64,000 nucleotides of DNA from Stenopsyche tienmushanensis. Lineage: Eukaryota > Arthropoda > Insecta > Trichoptera > Stenopsychidae. Shown in pieces: positions 59,756 to 64,000 of the stretch; positions within the stretch are counted from its first letter, which is position 1; each line of letters starts with the position of its first letter. The notes beneath the pieces are model-generated. The model was not told where the DNA came from. It did not search any database and was given only the letters and a program-made list of their open reading frames with translations. The stretch covers positions 992,001-1,056,000 of the forward strand of contig WACJ01000106.1 in the NCBI GenBank assembly GCA_008973525.1. The letters are read 5' to 3'. Position numbers and translations under genes: made by a program.

Positions 59756-60218
59756 TAGGCCGATCGGTTGGTAACTTGTTGTATCGTTGCTATCCTTGCC
59801 TGGTTTTGGCAAAGGAATCGGCTTAGCTAATTTCCAAATGGCTGGGAAATATCCCATGTTTAAGTTTTGCTTTTTAGTTTTCTAATGATTTTTGATATTT
59901 GTAAAGGACTTGCCAATTTATTTTTTTGCATGTCATTATATGAGCCTTCGCGGATATCCAATTGACTCGTTAACAGTTTTCTTTGTTTTGCTGTCGCTCA
60001 TGTTTTCGAATATCTTGTGATTTAGGCAGACGGTTTGTCATATCAAAATCGGTGTCGGTTATTTTATTGTTTTTAACAGAGATAGGAATTCTTGCAGTTT
60101 GACGGTTTTCCAAAGTGTGTTATTTTAATTCTGTTGATTGTATCAAATAAAAATAGCCGATGACGACGCAGAAGGAAGAGCGCCAGTCGCGGCGCGTTTC
60201 TCGTCAACGACGAACGAA

Positions 60219-60998
60219 ATGTCAGCGCACAGACGGCGAAATGAAGAGATTCCTCTCGACGGCATCCGAGAGCCTCGCGAGCGCTACGGAGACATCTTCA
60301 GACAGGTATGCGCTCTTCGTTCGCTCCGGCTCCGGCTCCGGCACACTGACGACGGATCTCTTCGACTTGGCCATCGTTTGAAGAAAAACGTAAACCGGCG
60401 AATTGCTGGAGTTGATGCAAAAGCGTATTCACAGTGTCATCACAGCTCCGATCTCGCTCCGGTCAAATAACTTTTTAAATTTTCGACTAACCGGTATCGG
60501 TCGAACCGGAGCGATACGATAGTGTGAATACTCTGATTTTTCTCGCGTAAGAATATTTTACTCGACCGAGATCTAACCGCCAACGGCGCCGTAGTGTGAA
60601 TCGGACCTCGGAGTATTTACACTATCGAATCGCTCCAATTCCGATCCGATAGTGTGAATACTCGGATCGTTTCTTGTGTAAGAATATTCGATCGGAGTTC
60701 ACGGCACCGTAGCGCGAATCGAGCCTCTCTCTTCCGCAGTACGACCGCGACCGCGACGGCCGGATCAGCATCGGGGAACTGCAGAACATCATCAGGTCTC
60801 CTGAGTACAGAATCGGCGACATCCCGGACGCGACCGTAATGCAGATCATGGACTTTTCCGACAGAGACAAAAGCGGCTATCTCGACGAGGAGAAGTTCAC
60901 AGAGATGATTCTTCATCCGGCGTGCACGTACATCTTTCAGAACGCGCTATGGAAATATGCCAGACTCGTAGTTCCCCCGAGAAGGCGTCGCGTGACGG
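60219..60998 (+). CDS. EF-hand protein, probably N-terminus of an EF-hand rhomboid protease (partial)
   Basis: Two exons: 60219-60305 (29 codons, MSAHRRRNEEIPLDGIREPR then ERYGDIFRQ) and 60740-60998 (86 codons plus one base). The intron has donor CAG/GTATG and acceptor CTCTCTTCCGCAG and keeps phase 0. Exon 2 ends GACGG/GTACGT. The splice places the entering helix against a canonical calcium loop, DRDRDGRISIGE. A second EF-hand has loop DRDKSGYLDEEK, with Lys where Glu is usual at position 12. Then follows LHPACTYIFQNALWKYARLV and VPPRRRR. Family knowledge: EF-hand pairs followed by such a VVPPRR stretch precede the six-helix serine-protease core of RHBDL/rhomboid-4 proteins, intramembrane proteases. 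The core itself is not in the window, so rhomboid identity is inference; the EF-hands are certain. ATG 60219 is the first in a frame open from 60138, with a purine at -3. Confidence 0.7.
60436..60720. repeat. MITE-like inverted repeats filling intron 1 of the EF-hand gene
   Basis: GATAGTGTGAATACTC and its complement occur several times (about 60514, 60617 and 60649), interspersed with CGATCTCGCTCCGG and CCGTAGTGTGAATCG blocks. The segment 60436-60530 matches 62326-62410 in inverted orientation. These ends resemble the GATCCACACT terminus of the Harbinger element at 61007, suggesting related non-autonomous elements. Confidence 0.5.
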
Positions 60999-61006
60999 GT
61001 ACGTCT

Positions 61007-61652
61007 GGGCCCGATCCACACTGCGGTGCCGTCGACGGTTCGATCTCGCTCCGGTCTCGCTCCGATCGAATCTCGCCGTCTCTATACTACTAGTCTCACA
61101 ATCAGATAAGTTTGACACGCCAAAAAATGGCATTTAATTTTTCCGTTGACGAATCAGCAATAATAGGCATTATTTTGGACGAAGAGGATATAAATAGAAA
61201 ACAATTACAAATTAGAATGAAAAGAAGAAGATGTGTATACATCCCAATATATTAACTAGAAAAGAAAAAGGCAAATATCACACTTTATATCATCATTTGA
61301 TAGACGACGAAGACAAATTTTTACAATATTGTCGAACGGACCCACGAATGGACATCTGAAAATAACAAATAAAAATTTATATTCAATTTACTACATTTTA
61401 CTATGGATGTAAAATATTTTTTAAAAGTGCCAAACAGTCAACTATTCTTTTAAAATTTTCGCCAATTTTACCATACACAGTTTTTTTCTCGAAAAAAAAA
61501 AACCTTTCTAGAAAAGTTGACAAAAATAATTATAGTGTAATTATTTCTTATTTATAGACTGATGGTGAGACTAGTAGTATAGACGCGGCGAGATTTGATC
61601 GCAGCGAGACCGGAGCGAGATCGAACCGTCGACGGGCACCATAGTGTGGATC
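61007..61652 (+). mobile_element. PIF/Harbinger-type element with long inverted termini
   Basis: About 90-base inverted ends: GATCCACACTGCGGTGCC, GTCGACGGTTCGATCTCGC, TCCGGTCTCGCT and CTATACTACTAGTCTCAC at left, and their complements at 61562-61652. Inside, the plus strand starts MAFNFSVDESAIIGIILDEE at 61137. In a shifted frame it then encodes RKKMCIHPNILTRKEKGKYH and LIDDEDKFLQYCRTDPRMD, like the N-terminus of Harbinger transposases. The catalytic part is deleted. It lies in intron 2 of the EF-hand gene. Confidence 0.65.
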
Positions 61653-61720
61653 ATTCGTCGACGCGAAACTGCTTACACAGTGCGCTATTTGAAGTTGCCG
61701 TCGACTGCATGCGTATCGAT

Positions 61721-62772
61721 ACTGCAAAATATTAATATTTTTGATTTCTTTGAAGCCGACGAATCGAGAGAAGATTTTGAAGAATATGAAATGTCTTCAC
61801 CCGACGGAAGCTCTGGAGTATTCGAGAGTCAGAGCGCAGTTCTAATTCCTCTCCGCGGTAAAGATTTTATTTAGAAATATCGAACGAACCCGGCTTGTGA
61901 CTAAAACTCGGTGCTTTTTCAACGGTCTTGTCGTCCGTTTGCGATGATGATTTAATTTTCGAAAGGGAAAAAACGTCAACAGACCCGAGCGTGCATCGGT
62001 TGACTGAAATCTGTGAAAACATTTCACAGTGAGCTCTCGAAACCTATTGAACGATTCAAAAGTTTGCTAATTGCACTAAAAATATGCAATGACTTTGTAA
62101 TTCTATTTTACGCATCCTCAATGAGAAAGTTTTTGCATGATATAGTACTTTTAATATCACAAACCGAGCACGCGAACAACTTCCGTATTGATTTATTGTA
62201 TTCGCCGCTTGTGGCAAATGAAAATTTCCTACTAAATTGCATCGCCTTTTGAACCCTAAGGCCAGATCCACACTATGGTGCCGTTGACGGTTCGATCTCG
62301 CTCTGGTCTCGGTCCGATCAAATGAGAGCATTCACACTATCGTATCGCCGATATCGCGCCGGTACCGGTTCGTCCAAAAGAATATTTGGCCGGAGCGAGA
62401 TCGGAGCTGTCGTGAGTCATGACTTTCCGATGTCATGAATCATGCAAAATATTAATATTTTTAATTTTGAAGCCGACGATTGGGGAGAAGATTTTGATGA
62501 ATATGGAATATCTTTAGACATCGGAGTAATCTCGGCTAAGAGAGATGCATCGTTTGAAGCTTACGTACATGGTAAAGATTTCATTTAAAAATATTGAATG
62601 TTCTGGCTTGGGACTAACGCTGGCTAATCTTCCGTCTTTGTCACCGTTCAAATCGTCCGTTTGTAATGACGATTTAATTTTTGAAAGGGAAAAACGTCGA
62701 CAGATCCGAGCGTGCATCTGTTGACTGAAAGCTGTGAAAACTTTTCACAGTGAGCTCTCGAAACCTATTAAG
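61721..62772 (+). repeat. Tandem duplication with paired short open frames
   Basis: Units 61721-62056 and 62442-62772 align along their length (CAAAATATTAATATTTTT, GAAGCCGACGA, GAAGATTTTG, GGTAAAGATTT, GATGATTTAATTTT or GACGATTTAATTTT, CACAGTGAGCTCTCGAAACC). Both keep a plus-strand frame: NINIFDFFEADESREDFEEY... and NINIFNFEADDWGEDFDEYG..., each ending GKDFI-stop; GGTAAAG at that point could be a splice donor. Between the units lies a Harbinger-type terminus (62262-62410). Function unknown: either duplicated host exon or part of a larger element. Confidence 0.5.
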
Positions 62773-63142
62773 GGGGGCAATCTCTTTAGAAGCTCGAAAA
62801 TGAGTCGTTTTTGTGTGTGTGCTTTTTTTTAATTGTGATAAAATCATTTTAAATCTTTGACAGTATTTTATTACAACTTTGAAGTGCTGATTTTTTAAAA
62901 ACAAAAATGACGGAGTTATAAGGTATTCCATTCGGCGTCTTTTCTCGTGATATCAAACGGCTCGCCACTTGTCGAAGATTTCCCGTTGAACTAAAACCGA
63001 AAATAGAAATATTTTTTGATTTTTAATATGTGTAGGCAGTCAACTAAACTATAAAAAATCAGTAAGCTTTTTTGTTATACTTTCATATTTTTACCATTTT
63101 CTTGATAATTTTTACCCCAAAAAAATAATTTATTTAAGCATT
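62773..63142. other. No gene seen
   Basis: AT-rich DNA between the tandem duplication and the LTR, presumably intron of the EF-hand gene. Confidence 0.45.
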
Positions 63143-63926
63143 TGTAACGTGGGCGACCCTCGGCCGAATTTCGGGGCCCAGTTATCTTCGCCGCGGACCG
63201 GTCGATTCTCTTTCTTCGATCCTTCCGGCGCGCGACGGTATCCTCAGCGCGGGTTTTCCAATAACCCACGGCTGCCGCGTCTCTCGAAACGTCGGCGAAA
63301 AGGATTCAAAGAATGGGGAGGGGGTGGTAGATGGTGGATCTTCGGACGATGAATTACAAAGATGGCCTCTTCTTTAATATTTTATTCTTCGTACTTCACG
63401 GAGGCTACGGTTGCGAGGCGAATTTCAACACTACTAGCTCAACCAAAGTTACGTCAGGGACTCGGACTCGGGACTCTGGACTGACTCTATCAGTCGTCGA
63501 GCCGAAGCTCGACTCCCGAAGGAGAAGAAGAGTCTCTGTGTGGTGCCCTGCACCTCTTTTATACACGGTTTAATGATCCCCTTATTTTTCATCGATCTTT
63601 CTGGACGCCAATTGCATTGCGTAGTTGTATCGGAATTTTTATGGTAATTGCTGCTTATCTTATTGCTGAATTGATATGGCGCTTCGAACGCGTTCTATCA
63701 TTGTTATTTGATCCTACGGAATGCTAATCGTCCTTCCAAAAAGCTCGATCATCTGATGATTTTATCAACAAGAGTCTTTGTTATGGTCGTTAAGATAAGT
63801 GGATTGATGGATCATTTAACCGAGTATCGTTACGCTTCTAGAAATTCTTTCCCTTGAAATGGAAATTGCCAGGCTTGCACGGCAACCCCGTTTCTTAGGT
63901 TGGGGATTTCCCAACTCCACGTTACA
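63143..63926 (-). mobile_element. Long terminal repeat, minus orientation
   Basis: 784 bp bounded by the perfect inverted ends TGTAACGTGG and CCACGTTACA (TG...CA). On the minus strand it shows LTR order: GTGTATAAAAGAGGTGCAGG as TATA box (about 63558), a downstream transcribed region, AATAAAATATTAAAG as polyadenylation signal (about 63385), then a GC-richer end. No clear primer-binding site follows the left end and no identical 4-6-bp flanks are seen, so it may be a solo or truncated LTR. Family not determined. Confidence 0.65.
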
Positions 63927-63990
63927 TATTATAAAAAACCAGCGTTTATAATCCACGTTACATATTATAAAAAACCAGCGTTTTGAAGAT
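63917..63990. repeat. 36-bp tandem repeat at the LTR boundary
   Basis: CCACGTTACATATTATAAAA with AAACCAGCGTTTATAAT is present twice in direct order (from 63917 and from 63953), so the LTR edge sequence occurs twice. This is consistent with replication slippage or with a duplicated junction. Confidence 0.7.
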
Positions 63991-64000
63991 GAATCACGAA

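Noticed and set aside
60138..60218. Possible upstream start (TTG at 60138) for the EF-hand gene
   Set aside because: No ATG between the stop at 60135 and ATG 60219 in this frame, and no good acceptor that would bring in an upstream exon.
63143..63926. Plus-strand reading of the LTR as promoter
   Set aside because: The TATA box and polyadenylation signal are in the expected order only on the minus strand.
1..64000. CRISPR arrays, bacterial operons, tRNA or rRNA genes
   Set aside because: No regularly spaced direct repeats, no ribosome-binding-site-linked gene runs, and no intact cloverleaf; the only tRNA-like sequences are decayed SINE heads.

Overview
The window is animal nuclear DNA, most likely from an insect. 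It is AT-rich, has short GT-AG introns in the coding exons, and carries many DNA transposons of the mariner, pogo/Tigger, hAT, piggyBac and PIF/Harbinger groups. It also has a tRNA-derived SINE, a second retroposon with an (ATG)n tail, and an LTR at the right edge. There are no operons or bacterial features. The species cannot be named from the sequence.

Only two host genes can be supported, one at each end. On the left (1-2558, minus strand) are the 5' exons of a large, low-complexity, Ser/Ala/Gly-rich protein that I read as the insect BAZ2 homologue toutatis, a chromatin-remodelling subunit. Six complete coding exons and one cut exon can be joined by splice sites that agree in phase, provided one base is discounted in each of two exons. 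On the right (60219-60998, plus strand) are two exons of an EF-hand protein whose arrangement fits the N-terminus of an EF-hand rhomboid protease (rhomboid-4 type). Its remaining exons lie outside the window.

The roughly 57 kb between them holds no gene I can recognise. It is a mosaic of decayed mobile elements on AT-rich background, with patches of CpG-rich DNA. Two patches are sharp, island-like blocks (about 37.2-38.9 kb and 40.9-41.8 kb). They could be promoters of the flanking genes or of an unseen transcript. The long two-strand open frames inside them are a composition effect. Milder CpG-rich patches lie near 5.4-5.8, 22.3-23.0, 33.4-34.1, 36.0-36.7, 55.1-55.8 and 56.4-57.7 kb.

The most informative structures are: (1) a 101-bp copy of the intron/exon-3 junction of the toutatis-like gene, 28 kb away in opposite orientation and about 20 bp from a truncated mariner-type repeat; (2) a hAT MITE with an 8-bp target duplication nested in a piggyBac transposase remnant; (3) a retroposon with a perfect 15-bp target duplication nested in another repeat; (4) a Harbinger element starting about 7 bp inside the EF-hand gene's intron 2, followed by a tandem duplication with two related short open frames; and (5) a cluster of near-palindromes built on TGACGAAATATTTCGTCA.
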